Positions 12,314-19,602 of a stretch of 32,874 bases of DNA are shown here, one piece after another; position 1 is the stretch's first letter, and each line of letters opens with the position of its first letter. The stretch spans positions 1-32,874 of IMG/VR virus record IMGVR_UViG_3300041016_001238; one strand, 5' to 3'. The notes under the pieces were generated by a model. That model made no database searches. It worked only from the letters and a program-made list of their open reading frames with translations, and was not told where the DNA came from. A program made the position numbers and the translations under genes. The DNA comes from a virus.

Positions 12314-14482
12314 TTGGAGGCTATCATCTCTTCATTCCTTCCGCCGTGGCAAAATAATCTAGAACCTAATCAAGGCAATATTCGCCAATGGCTTGACCAA
12401 CTCTATAGTAAATTTCAACCTATAGAACAAGCTCGATGGAATCAGAGTAATATTGACACTTTGTTCTATGCAGGCAGTCAAACTTTCGTCAATCGTTATT
12501 TCAATTTCTCTCCTACTACTTCGTATCAGCAATATTATTTTAATTTGATCCAACAACCTGTAAACATGCTTACTGGTTATCAACGTCAACATAGAAAATC
12601 TATTGCTTATCAAGCGTCAGAAGGCTCTGATAGTCAAACTACTGATCAATACACAAAGCTTATTTCTCATGTCTGTCAATCAGAAGGCATCCATGAGCAA
12701 TTTAGCAAAGCTTGTGAATTAGCTGCTATTTCCGGGATGGTTCTTATGCAACCATACCTTGATTTTACTAAAGATGACCAAGCTCAGGGATCATTGAAAT
12801 TAAAGATTTGGGAATACAATTCCTTTATGTGCGACCCATATGCTAGACAGCCTGATTTTTCAGATGCTCAATATGTATGGTGTCAGGAATATATTAGCAA
12901 AAGAGAAGCAGAAGATCGTTTTCCAGGTAAGTTAGAAAAAATAGCTCCTATGTCTGGAACTCCTCAACGTTACGGGTCTTTTTACTTTCTTCCAGAAAAC
13001 TATAACATGGCCCGTAATGACCTTATGGTGCTCTCTTACGTATGGTATAAGTGGAAGAAAAAGAAGAAACGTCTATATAGCAAGAAACGCAACCAATTTT
13101 TTGACTTTGCTGGTGGTGATGGTCAGCTTGAATCCATTCTTTATCACATAGATGACATGGAAGAAGTAACTGTTGAAGTTCCATGCTGGAAGCTAGCAGT
13201 AGTGCTTAACGAACAGTTAATGTATCAAGGAGACAATCCTTTAGGTTTTGATGGATGTCCTTTTATTCCTGTTTTCTGGAATTACGATCCTCATATCAAT
13301 TATTATGATTTACGAGTGCGTTCGCTCGTTAGAACAATGAGAGATCCTCAATTTCTATTTAATTATAAAGTAATTAATAACAATGATATAGCTGCTGCAA
13401 CTATTAATGCAGGGTGGAAACGCAAGATTGGTGCTGTTGCTAACGAAGATAATCTTAAGAAAGCCGGACAGGGCTGGGATGTCATCATTAACGAAGGCTA
13501 TGAGCTTTCAGACTGCGAAAAGATCATTCCAAGTGCTGTTCCTCAGTCTGATTTAGAATTAGCTAACCAAATGGCAGATTTAGTTTTTAAAACATCTGGT
13601 ATTGATATTGAAAATTGGTCTGGTCAAAACGATAAACAAATATCAAGTTTAACGCTTCTTATGAAACAAGCCGCTAACTTAATGGTATTTCAAAAGTATT
13701 TTGATCAATGGGATTATTCGTTAAAACTTCTTGGCGAAAGGATGCTGCAGATTACCCTAAATAATTGGAATGCCGAGAAAGTAGGATTAATTATTGGCGA
13801 AGACCCTTCAGCTCATTTTTATTCTAAAGTTTTCGCTAAGTATAATACTGTTGTTGAAGAATGTGATCTAACTTCAACTCAACAAAATCTTCAAGCTCAA
13901 CAGATGTTTGAGATTAATGAACGTTTTGGTCGAGAAGTAATCCCTGCATCAATGATTATTCCTAAGCTGAATATTCAGGGTAAAAATGAGATTATCCAAT
14001 TCCTTAAACAACAAGAACAACAAGCATCGTCGATGCAGCAGCACTCCTTTGAAACCCAAAATGCCTTCGAGGATGCAAAACTTAAAGAGCTATATTCTAA
14101 AGCAACAGCTAACTTGGCTCGTGCTAGGGAAGATCATAGTCGTTCGGAATCAAATCTTGGACTTTATGAAGAAAGATTGAGCATGATTGAACGTAATAGA
14201 GCTATGTCCCTTAAAGAAAAACAGCTAGCCATCACCTCTATGCTTGAAAATATTTCTAAATTTGGCGAAACACAAACAGACCAAGAAAAAATGGAACTGG
14301 ATGTAGAAAATCAACGTCAAATACAAAGAGAAGAATTTGAAAAAAGAGATGTTGAAAATAGAACTTCTGCTAACAAATTTTTATCAGAAATATTAGGGAA
14401 AATGCCTAGTGTTGAACAACAAAATCAACAAAACATGCAACCCCAACAGGCTAATATGCAACAGCAATCGATGGGCATGTAA
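12314..14482 (+). CDS. Portal protein (P22 gp1-like)
   Basis: About 720 residues, close to the P22 portal (725). It shows the usual portal features: an N-terminal Gln/Asn-rich helical wing with Asn-Met-Leu-Thr-Gly-Tyr-Gln-Arg (about 82-92), a central Pro-Phe-Ile-Pro-Val-Phe ... Gly-Leu-Val-Arg-like region, a long helical barrel region and a Gln/Met-rich end (about 520-722). It forms the dodecameric ring through which the terminase pumps DNA. No ATG is available: an in-frame stop lies at 12299, and the only usual start is TTG 12314. However GGAGG at 12316-12320 lies after that TTG and 5 bases before ATC 12326, so AUC initiation (718 residues) fits the ribosome site better. Confidence 0.85.
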   Translation: MEAIISSFLPPWQNNLEPNQGNIRQWLDQLYSKFQPIEQARWNQSNIDTLFYAGSQTFVNRYFNFSPTTSYQQYYFNLIQQPVNMLTGYQRQHRKSIAYQASEGSDSQTTDQYTKLISHVCQSEGIHEQFSKACELAAISGMVLMQPYLDFTKDDQAQGSLKLKIWEYNSFMCDPYARQPDFSDAQYVWCQEYISKREAEDRFPGKLEKIAPMSGTPQRYGSFYFLPENYNMARNDLMVLSYVWYKWKKKKKRLYSKKRNQFFDFAGGDGQLESILYHIDDMEEVTVEVPCWKLAVVLNEQLMYQGDNPLGFDGCPFIPVFWNYDPHINYYDLRVRSLVRTMRDPQFLFNYKVINNNDIAAATINAGWKRKIGAVANEDNLKKAGQGWDVIINEGYELSDCEKIIPSAVPQSDLELANQMADLVFKTSGIDIENWSGQNDKQISSLTLLMKQAANLMVFQKYFDQWDYSLKLLGERMLQITLNNWNAEKVGLIIGEDPSAHFYSKVFAKYNTVVEECDLTSTQQNLQAQQMFEINERFGREVIPASMIIPKLNIQGKNEIIQFLKQQEQQASSMQQHSFETQNAFEDAKLKELYSKATANLARAREDHSRSESNLGLYEERLSMIERNRAMSLKEKQLAITSMLENISKFGETQTDQEKMELDVENQRQIQREEFEKRDVENRTSANKFLSEILGKMPSVEQQNQQNMQPQQANMQQQSMGM

Positions 14483-14500
14483 AATTATACAAATAATTCC

Positions 14501-14528
14501 TTGAGCAATATGATCACAAGATTATAAT
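14501..14528 (+). promoter_or_regulatory. Promoter downstream of the portal gene
   Basis: -35 TTGAGC (14501-14506), 16-base spacer, -10 TATAAT (14523-14528, consensus). It precedes the small head genes, scaffold and coat, and so could boost capsid expression relative to portal. Confidence 0.5.
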
Positions 14529-14566
14529 GTATTATAAGATAACAATAGAAGTTCGTGGAGGACTTT

Positions 14567-14785
14567 ATGAGTGGACGCAAAATAAATGATCACAGCAATT
14601 GGATGGGTGCTCCTTCTAAAGAATCACCTCTTCCGATGAAATCTAAAATGAAACAGGAAATGTCTGCTGAAGGCGCTGGTTGCTTAGATCGTTATGAAGA
14701 TACGACAGAAGCGATTAAGGCACAGCAAGATTTGGGCATTAAAAAAGCTAAAGCTCATATGCAAAAACCTGAATACAGAAACTAA
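14567..14785 (+). CDS. Small conserved phage head-region protein (72 aa)
   Basis: Starts at ATG 14567, with GGAGG six bases before it. It begins Met-Ser-Gly-Arg-Lys-Ile-Asn-Asp-His and has a central Ser-Ala-Glu-Gly-Ala-Gly ... Tyr-Glu-Asp-Thr-Thr-Glu. This pattern is shared (recollection) by a family of small proteins between portal and scaffold genes in environmental phages. Hydrophilic, no membrane segment. Function unknown; perhaps a minor head protein. Confidence 0.6.
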   Translation: MSGRKINDHSNWMGAPSKESPLPMKSKMKQEMSAEGAGCLDRYEDTTEAIKAQQDLGIKKAKAHMQKPEYRN

Positions 14786-14865
14786 TTTTGGCACCGTTTA
14801 ATGCCTATAGCATTAGCTGAAAAGTTAGGATTAAAGATCTTAGCGGGCCATCTATAAGGAGTATT

Positions 14866-15120
14866 ATGAAAAGCGGTTTTAAAGACCCTACGGCTATTAA
14901 AAATCAAAAGCCTGTCAGCACCCCAATTGACGGGAAAGGATCTTATTGGGACTTTAGATGCCCTGATTACGATCAACGTACTAGCTGTTTTATTAATGCA
15001 GGAACACATTATGGTTCAGGTCACAAACAACCTGTAGGACATGATACTGCCCCCAAATCTGCCGAATCCGTAATTCCTTATGGTCGGGTATCTACAATGA
15101 GAACAGATGAAAAAGGGTAA
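14866..15120 (+). CDS. Small conserved phage protein (84 aa)
   Basis: Preceded by AGGAG five bases before the ATG. It has a Pro/Gly-rich hydrophilic sequence with Asp-Tyr-Asp-Gln-Arg-Thr-Ser-Cys-Phe-Ile-Asn-Ala-Gly and Gln-Pro-Val-Gly-His. It is followed by an overlapping gene of similar style, and similar pairs occur in the same place in related phages as far as I recall. Function unknown. Confidence 0.6.
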   Translation: MKSGFKDPTAIKNQKPVSTPIDGKGSYWDFRCPDYDQRTSCFINAGTHYGSGHKQPVGHDTAPKSAESVIPYGRVSTMRTDEKG

Positions 15121-15283
15121 ACCTTTAAAACAAGCTCATACTTCTAATAGCCCTAAAGGTATGGGTGATTATTACGGTTCTGGAATTAAAAATCCTATAG
15201 GACGCGTTAGGGATAGTTATATGCCTCAACTTAAAGATCTAGGATCTAAAAAGTTAAGGACTCCTCCGCGTTCTCTTGGTTAG
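15107..15283 (+). CDS. Small basic conserved phage protein (58 aa)
   Basis: Overlaps the preceding gene by 14 bases in another frame. Lys/Arg/Gly/Pro-rich, with Gly-Met-Gly-Asp-Tyr-Tyr-Gly-Ser-Gly-Ile-Lys-Asn-Pro near its centre, a motif I associate with small proteins in this gene position. No fold can be predicted. Its 3' end overlaps the stop of the convergent gene at 15280-15810 by four bases. Confidence 0.55.
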   Translation: MKKGKPLKQAHTSNSPKGMGDYYGSGIKNPIGRVRDSYMPQLKDLGSKKLRTPPRSLG

Positions 15284-15810
15284 GCTTTAATTTGAAAAAA
15301 TGATGGCAATTCTAAGCTTATCTTTTTTGATTTTAAGTTCATCCGATGAGAATCTATAATTTCTCTCAAAATATATCTACTTTTAGAATCAGGCATATCA
15401 TCAGATTCTGGATATTCTAATTTCGCTTTATTATTTTTATATTGTTCAATAGACCATAAAACAATGTCACTTTCGGTAACTTTTCCTATTTCATATTGTG
15501 ACCATGTTTCTACAGGTGGAAGAAACCAACATACTTCTATAATATCTGATTTAGATTTAGCTCTAAAAAGGTAAGAGTTTGTCTGTGCTTGAGGCTTTGT
15601 TAATCTAGGCTGCCAAAACATCTTTTTTGTTACACCATCATCAGCAGTTCTAGGATGAGCAAATAGGTAGACATAAGTAGATCTTTCTTGAATAGCTAAT
15701 GACAAAGGATTTTTTTTTAAACAATCTTCAGCACCTTGGCTGATATTTAATGACTGATCTGCTTTAAAATGTAAAAGTCGATCATGAGTTTCTAACCTAT
15801 TAAGTTTCAT
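15280..15810 (-). CDS. Conserved phage protein of unknown function (176 aa), antisense in the head module
   Basis: A soluble 176-residue protein. Strongly patterned segments include Gln-Gly-Ala-Glu-Asp-Cys-Leu (about 26-32), Ala-His-Pro-Arg-Thr-Ala-Asp-Asp-Gly (about 51-59), Gln-Pro-Arg-Leu-Thr-Lys-Pro-Gln-Ala-Gln-Thr-Asn-Ser-Tyr and Trp-Phe-Leu-Pro-Pro-x-x-Thr-Trp. I recall homologues in many uncultivated phages, always uncharacterised. It is transcribed against the head genes, so it is likely an early gene lodged in the late module. No catalytic motif is obvious. Confidence 0.6.
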   Translation of the reverse strand: MKLNRLETHDRLLHFKADQSLNISQGAEDCLKKNPLSLAIQERSTYVYLFAHPRTADDGVTKKMFWQPRLTKPQAQTNSYLFRAKSKSDIIEVCWFLPPVETWSQYEIGKVTESDIVLWSIEQYKNNKAKLEYPESDDMPDSKSRYILREIIDSHRMNLKSKKISLELPSFFQIKA

Positions 15811-15885
15811 TATTGCCTTTAATGATTTTTTTGATTTTAATACCTATAAACAAATTCGTAAACCAGCGTCAAGGGTAAATTAATA

Positions 15886-16533
15886 ATGACAGTTTCTCCA
15901 GAAGTAAATCAACAAGATAAAAGTAATGACAAAGAGCTAAATTTTAGAATGCTTGAAGCTAAATATGAAAAACAGCTTTCCCAAGAAAGATCAGCAAGAA
16001 TGGAAGCTGAACGTTTAGCACAAGAAGCTATTTCAAGTCGTAATCAAATAGATGAAGATGATGACTCAGAACCATATGTTGATAACAAAAAATTAGAGAA
16101 GAAATTAGCTAAATTTGGTCAACAATCTCAAGAGCATACCCAAACAGCTATTCAAAAAGCTGTTCAGATTGCTCTAAAAGATGAGAGAAAAAATAACTGG
16201 ATTAAACAGAACGGTGATTTTTATGAAGTTTTACAACACGCTGAAAAGCTTGCTAAAAAAGATCCTGAACTGGCTGAATCAATTTTAGAAATGCCTGAGG
16301 GATTTGAGAGGCAAAAGTTAGTTTATAAAAATATAAAAGCACTTGGCCTTCACCAAGCAGAAGTAAAACAACCATCTATTCAAGATAAAATTGATGCGAA
16401 TAGGCGTAGTCCTTACTACCAACCATCCGGAGTAGGATCTTCTCCTTATTCACAAGTAGGCGATTTTAGTCCAGCTGGTCAAGAGCAAGCTTATAAAAAT
16501 ATGCAAGCGTTAAAATCTAAATTAAGAATTTGA
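15886..16533 (+). CDS. Scaffolding protein
   Basis: 215 residues, highly charged and helical, with an extended coiled-coil at about 15-60 (Glu/Lys/Arg/Ala-rich), an acidic patch (Asp-Glu-Asp-Asp-Asp-Ser-Glu) at about 58-65 and a basic C-terminus. Composition, length and position directly before the coat gene identify it as the scaffold that guides prohead assembly and exits before packaging. It has no sequence motif of its own that proves this. The gene ends in a hairpin and is then separated from the coat by the HNH endonuclease gene. Confidence 0.7.
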   Translation: MTVSPEVNQQDKSNDKELNFRMLEAKYEKQLSQERSARMEAERLAQEAISSRNQIDEDDDSEPYVDNKKLEKKLAKFGQQSQEHTQTAIQKAVQIALKDERKNNWIKQNGDFYEVLQHAEKLAKKDPELAESILEMPEGFERQKLVYKNIKALGLHQAEVKQPSIQDKIDANRRSPYYQPSGVGSSPYSQVGDFSPAGQEQAYKNMQALKSKLRI

Positions 16534-16551
16534 TTGTTCGATTAAATATTG

Positions 16552-16578
16552 GCAAGTAACGAAATCGAAGTTGCTTGC
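16552..16578 (+). terminator. Hairpin between convergent scaffold and HNH genes
   Basis: GCAAGTAAC (16552-16560) pairs with GTTGCTTGC (16570-16578) in a 9-base stem with one G-U pair and a 9-base loop. A loose T-rich stretch follows, but not a clean T-run. It may attenuate scaffold transcription. Confidence 0.45.
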
Positions 16579-16589
16579 TAAATTATTGT

Positions 16590-17108
16590 TTATTTATGAA
16601 ATCTAGTGCTTCTTCTATTATTTGCTTGTTGAATTCTATTTGCCCAACGACAATTTTGTTTGCAATAATTTCTATCATTATCAATGCGATCAAGTTGCAT
16701 TCCTTCCGGACGTTCACCCATGTCCGATAGAAATTCTGAAAAATCATTCCATTCTTCACATACTTTTATTCCACGACCTCCATAATCAGAAAATTGACGG
16801 TCATTAAAATCATTGCATCTTTGTCTCATTGCCACCCAAATTGAATATATCCTATCTCTGCCCTTTGTCCTAGATGCACATCCATGTTTATAGGCATAAT
16901 GATCGGTACCCTTTTTAGTATTTTTCTTAGCGGAACAACTTTTACAAGGACGATTTTGTGTTCGTAAATATGAACCATTTAACATAACTACATCTCCACA
17001 ATCACATTGGACTTTGTAAATTATGTAACCATTTTTCCTTTCTGGCATTTGTTCAATTATCCTTCTGGTACCAAATCTCGTTCCAATAAGTAAATCTTTT
17101 CTATACAT
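16590..17108 (-). CDS. Free-standing HNH homing endonuclease
   Basis: 172 residues from ATG 17108, which has GGAA eight bases upstream (the frame extends further to 17147). It is a phage HNH homing endonuclease: an N-terminal small domain with Cys-Asp-Cys-Gly and Cys-Lys-Ser-Cys pairs (zinc site, about 37-60), then Tyr-Ser-Ile-Trp ... Arg-Cys-Asn (about 87-100), Tyr-Gly-Gly-Arg-Gly-Ile-Lys-Val-Cys-Glu-Glu-Trp, and the ββα-metal core Gln-Leu-Asp-Arg-Ile-Asp-Asn-Asp-Arg-Asn-Tyr ... Asn-Cys-Arg-Trp-Ala (about 137-157). It sits on the minus strand between scaffold and coat, 185 bases before exon 1 of the intron-split coat gene. It is a likely partner of the endonuclease-less intron 1. Confidence 0.88.
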   Translation of the reverse strand: MYRKDLLIGTRFGTRRIIEQMPERKNGYIIYKVQCDCGDVVMLNGSYLRTQNRPCKSCSAKKNTKKGTDHYAYKHGCASRTKGRDRIYSIWVAMRQRCNDFNDRQFSDYGGRGIKVCEEWNDFSEFLSDMGERPEGMQLDRIDNDRNYCKQNCRWANRIQQANNRRSTRFHK

Positions 17109-17293
17109 AAATAATTTCCATGCTATATTTAAGATACGCACGCACAAGCGTTATGTGCATAAAGATCTATCTAGCTAATAGATCATCGCGTAAGAAGGAT
17201 CGCATCTTCGTCCGATATGATCGAGAACCGACGTAGTTAGGCTCGTCAACCGATCATCATATCATTGTTTAACGACAATAAGAGGATTTTCTC

Positions 17294-17386
17294 ATGTCGA
17301 TTACAACAACCGGTAATCTTGGGCCGATGATATTACAAAGTCTTGCACCCGCAATGCTTTATGTGCCGACCCCCACAATGAACTAT
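17294..17386 (+). CDS. Major capsid protein, exon 1
   Basis: Codes for residues 1-31, starting at ATG 17294 with AGGA eight bases upstream. The start Met-Ser-Ile-Thr-Thr-Thr-Gly-Asn-Leu and Val-Pro-Thr-Pro-Thr-Met-Asn-Tyr are typical of the N-terminus of N4 gp56/P22-like coat proteins. Without splicing the frame stops at 17399 after 35 codons. The exon ends at AAC TAT (17381-17386), where intron 1 begins; the last T pairs with G of the guide (U-G at the 5' splice site). A 145-base leader (17149-17293) with several small hairpins lies before the ATG. Confidence 0.85.
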
Positions 17387-17628
17387 AAACCATTTGCATA
17401 ATACAATGCAATATGTAGTTCTAAAACCTTTCCTGATTGACTCGGAAACCTAAAGCGAAAGCCATGGCAACGAGGGGCAAGTTTAAATACAGCCTGAACG
17501 ACTGAGCGGAAGGGCCCGTAAGGGATGCAACAGTCTGAGCAACGAACGAAAGTCGTTGAGGTTGATCCGAAGAGGTTGACCCGCCATATTGCCTTAATTG
17601 ACAAAATGGTCATAAAAGTAACAGTATG
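17387..17628 (+). ncRNA. Group I intron 1 in the major capsid gene (no ORF)
   Basis: 242 bases. P1 forms between exon AACTAT (17381-17386) and guide GTAGTT (17415-17420), with an extra hairpin TTGCAT/ATGCAA (17394-17411) inside the P1 loop. Core: P/Q-like region about 17440-17498, R-like element with GACTG (17500-17504), S-like element with CAGTC (17531-17535) pairing as P7, then a P9 hairpin CAACGA (17540-17545)/TCGTTG (17553-17558). The 3' end is placed at G17628 because this restores the coat frame and gives exactly the residue spacing of coat homologues as I recall them. It shares architecture with intron 2. Boundaries: 5' strong, 3' inferred. Confidence 0.85.
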
Positions 17629-18180
17629 ATTACAGTTTGTGACAAGGTTTCCATGCCCGCCAATGGCGGAACAACAATGCGCTTTATGAGACCAAGAGCG
17701 CTTACTCCACCTACAGTGCAGCTGGGTAACGCTGGTATTGATCCTCCAGCACAAGTGCCACAACGCGACATCATTGATGCGCAAATGGCGTTTTTTGGTA
17801 CTGGTTGCATAATTAACGAACAAGTTATTTTGCAAGATCAAGAGGGTGTACTTGCTTGGGTATCTGAACGTCTTGCCGTAGCGATGCGTCAAGCAGAGGA
17901 TTTGATCCTCCGCGACTACATCGTATCTGCAGCGTCACAGATCAATGCAGGCGGTGGTTCAAACGGCGACAATCCAACTAACCTTGGACTCTCCGACTTT
18001 AGTTTGGTAGCGACAACACTCGATACTAATAATGCTTATAAATTTATGAGCGGTATCGAGGGTATGGATCGCTTCGGCACAGGCCCTATTAGAAGTTCGT
18101 ATTTCATGCTATCTAGCACTGAACTGCAAACCGATTTTGATGGTCTTGTAGGCCAAGGTGTTCTAAACAATTGGAACTAT
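17629..18180 (+). CDS. Major capsid protein, exon 2
   Basis: Codes for residues 32-215. It contains Met-Pro-Ala-Asn-Gly-Gly-Thr-Thr-Met-Arg-Phe (40-50), Gly-Asn-Ala-Gly-Ile-Asp-Pro-Pro, Ile-Ile-Asn-Glu-Gln-Val, Gln-Ala-Glu-Asp ... Arg-Asp-Tyr-Ile-Val-Ser, Gly-Gly-Ser-Asn-Gly-Asp-Asn-Pro-Thr and Gly-x-Asp-Arg-Phe-Gly-Thr-Gly-Pro-Ile-Arg, a sequence landscape typical of HK97-fold coat proteins of the N4 gp56-like family. An ATG at 17626 straddles the intron end and is not the gene start. The exon ends Trp-Asn-Tyr at AAC TAT (18175-18180). Read on past this point, the frame stops at 18240. Confidence 0.88.
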
Positions 18181-19276
18181 CAACAATTGGGTAGTTTTAA
18201 AATCTCTGGTAATTATCAAGAACACCTACAGGCTGCATAAGCCCAAGGCAACTTGAAGGAAGAATATTAAATTGAGTTTAGATGTTTAATTTGAGTGATG
18301 AGACTATACATCCGATCGCGATCAACAATAGGACGATCAACATTTCTAATTTTTTTAGGAAATTGAATAAATTCCAAGAAAAGTTGGCATTGATCTCCCT
18401 TGATTTTCAAAAAAGGGTATATAGATTCGCAAACAAATTTTTCATAAATAGTTTTTGGCGACCATTTGAAGATAGTATTTACTGGTCTTTTGCAAGAGAC
18501 AACAGTACCAGAAATTCTATCGTTAATATGACGAATTGCTTCAGGAAATATATTTGCAACAGACAGTTGATGAGCGAATCTTTTTGCAAGAGTTTGCTTA
18601 TTGAAATGTTCATAACAAACAAAATTTCCATCTCCATCGATAAATCCCGCAAGCCATTCAAAAAAGTGGTTTTCGATTGGTTTTTTCACAGGAGGAAGAA
18701 TAGGAGTAAGGTTAAGCCAAGGTTGTTTGAATGCTTTGAGAGTACTACAAGTTATTGCTCGCGTGTCTTTTCTGTTTTTTCTAGGTTGATTGAGATAATC
18801 TTTCAATCTAAGAAGTTGAGGACGTTTTACAATGGACAAATCGGAAATAGAATCAATGAAGAAAATGGCTTGATCGGAGATAGAATTAATCTTCCAAGTC
18901 CATGTTTTCTTTCTCTTATCTCTTTTCCTAGTGTAAATACAACCTCCAAACTTTTCTTTAAAAAGATTAGGGATTGCTTCGTTTGCCATTTCAAGGGCTA
19001 TTGTAAAAGCTCCATTAGGACACAAAGAAACGTAACCTTCAGCATCAAACAGACCTGCAAAATAGTGCATAGTAAACTCAATTCGTTATGTGGCAAATTA
19101 CATTGCAACATAATTGATATTCGCCTGCAACGACTAAATCCAGGGACTCAAGGATGAATTCTTTGAGATGCCATAGTCTGAACACTATTCGAAAGGTAGT
19201 GAGGGAAGGTCGAAGAGCCATCCCCGCCATATTAATGATATGGTCAGTAGGATTAAATTCCGAAAGTAACAGCCAG
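18181..19276 (+). ncRNA. Group I intron 2 in the major capsid gene, carrying a LAGLIDADG gene
   Basis: 1096 bases. P1: exon AACTAT (18175-18180) with guide GTAGTT (18191-18196). P10: TTGG (18187-18190) with exon 3 CCAA (19277-19280). P7: GACTA (19132-19136) with TAGTC (19174-19178); the R-like element is around 19124-19140 and the S-like element, CATAGTCTGAACA, around 19172-19184. P9: CACTA/TAGTG just after. An 11-base perfect inverted repeat, AATTGAGTTTA (18270-18280) and TAAACTCAATT (19073-19083), closes a peripheral loop that holds the endonuclease gene. Both splice sites are supported by pairing and by restoration of the reading frame. Confidence 0.9.
18267..19070 (-). CDS. LAGLIDADG homing endonuclease (intron-encoded, antisense to its host gene)
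   Basis: 267 residues with two LAGLIDADG motifs: Phe-Ala-Gly-Leu-Phe-Asp-Ala-Glu-Gly (4-12) and Leu-Ala-Gly-Phe-Ile-Asp-Gly-Asp-Gly (140-148). It is therefore a monomeric double-motif enzyme, and each motif keeps its acidic metal-binding residue (Glu11, Asp147). Length is normal. The gene is on the strand opposite to the coat gene and fills the loop closed by the intron's 11-base inverted repeat, so it can be expressed without disturbing ribozyme folding. It should cut intronless coat alleles near the AACTAT/CCAACA junction to spread the intron. Confidence 0.9.
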   Translation of the reverse strand: MHYFAGLFDAEGYVSLCPNGAFTIALEMANEAIPNLFKEKFGGCIYTRKRDKRKKTWTWKINSISDQAIFFIDSISDLSIVKRPQLLRLKDYLNQPRKNRKDTRAITCSTLKAFKQPWLNLTPILPPVKKPIENHFFEWLAGFIDGDGNFVCYEHFNKQTLAKRFAHQLSVANIFPEAIRHINDRISGTVVSCKRPVNTIFKWSPKTIYEKFVCESIYPFLKIKGDQCQLFLEFIQFPKKIRNVDRPIVDRDRMYSLITQIKHLNSI

Positions 19277-19600
19277 CCAACAAATGCTTCTGCTCTTCCT
19301 AGTGAATGGGGTTCCGTATTCAACGTACGTATCCTTACAAGCTCTGAAGCTCCAGTAGCTCGTGGTGCAAGTGCTAATAGCAGCGACGTGTATTACAATA
19401 CAGTTGTTGGTAAACAAGCGATCACACATATTAATCAGGACGGCTTTAGCATGAATCTGATTTATCGTGATCCTTACTATTCTGGCATGTTGGCACAAAA
19501 TGCTACTCTTGCAGTGAAGTTTGCGCAAGCACAAGCTATTACGCAAGATACAGCTATTAGAAACCTATTAAGCACACGCTTAAGCAATTTGGGAGTATAA
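19277..19600 (+). CDS. Major capsid protein, exon 3
   Basis: Codes for residues 216-322, starting Pro-Thr-Asn-Ala-Ser-Ala-Leu-Pro-Ser-Glu-Trp-Gly-Ser-Val. The spliced junction Asn-Asn-Trp-Asn-Tyr|Pro-Thr-Asn matches the pattern of coat homologues at this point. Later Val-Gly-Lys-Gln-Ala, His-Ile-Asn-Gln-Asp-Gly-Phe-Ser, Tyr-Arg-Asp-Pro-Tyr-Tyr and Ala-Val-Lys-Phe-Ala-Gln-Ala follow the usual C-terminal order. The three exons total 969 bases (322 residues). The frame upstream of 19277 is open by chance and must not be read as coding. The next gene starts two bases after the stop. Confidence 0.88.
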   Translation, partial: PTNASALPSEWGSVFNVRILTSSEAPVARGASANSSDVYYNTVVGKQAITHINQDGFSMNLIYRDPYYSGMLAQNATLAVKFAQAQAITQDTAIRNLLSTRLSNLGV

Positions 19601-19602
19601 TC

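Noticed and set aside
17626-18240. Independent gene beginning at ATG 17626
   Set aside because: It is coat exon 2; the ATG is formed across the end of intron 1, lacks a ribosome site, and the product would miss the coat N-terminus.
18282-19157. 291-codon plus-strand ORF opposite the LAGLIDADG gene
   Set aside because: Shadow of the minus-strand endonuclease, with Phe/Ser/Arg-rich composition and no motif; the LAGLIDADG motifs are on the other strand.
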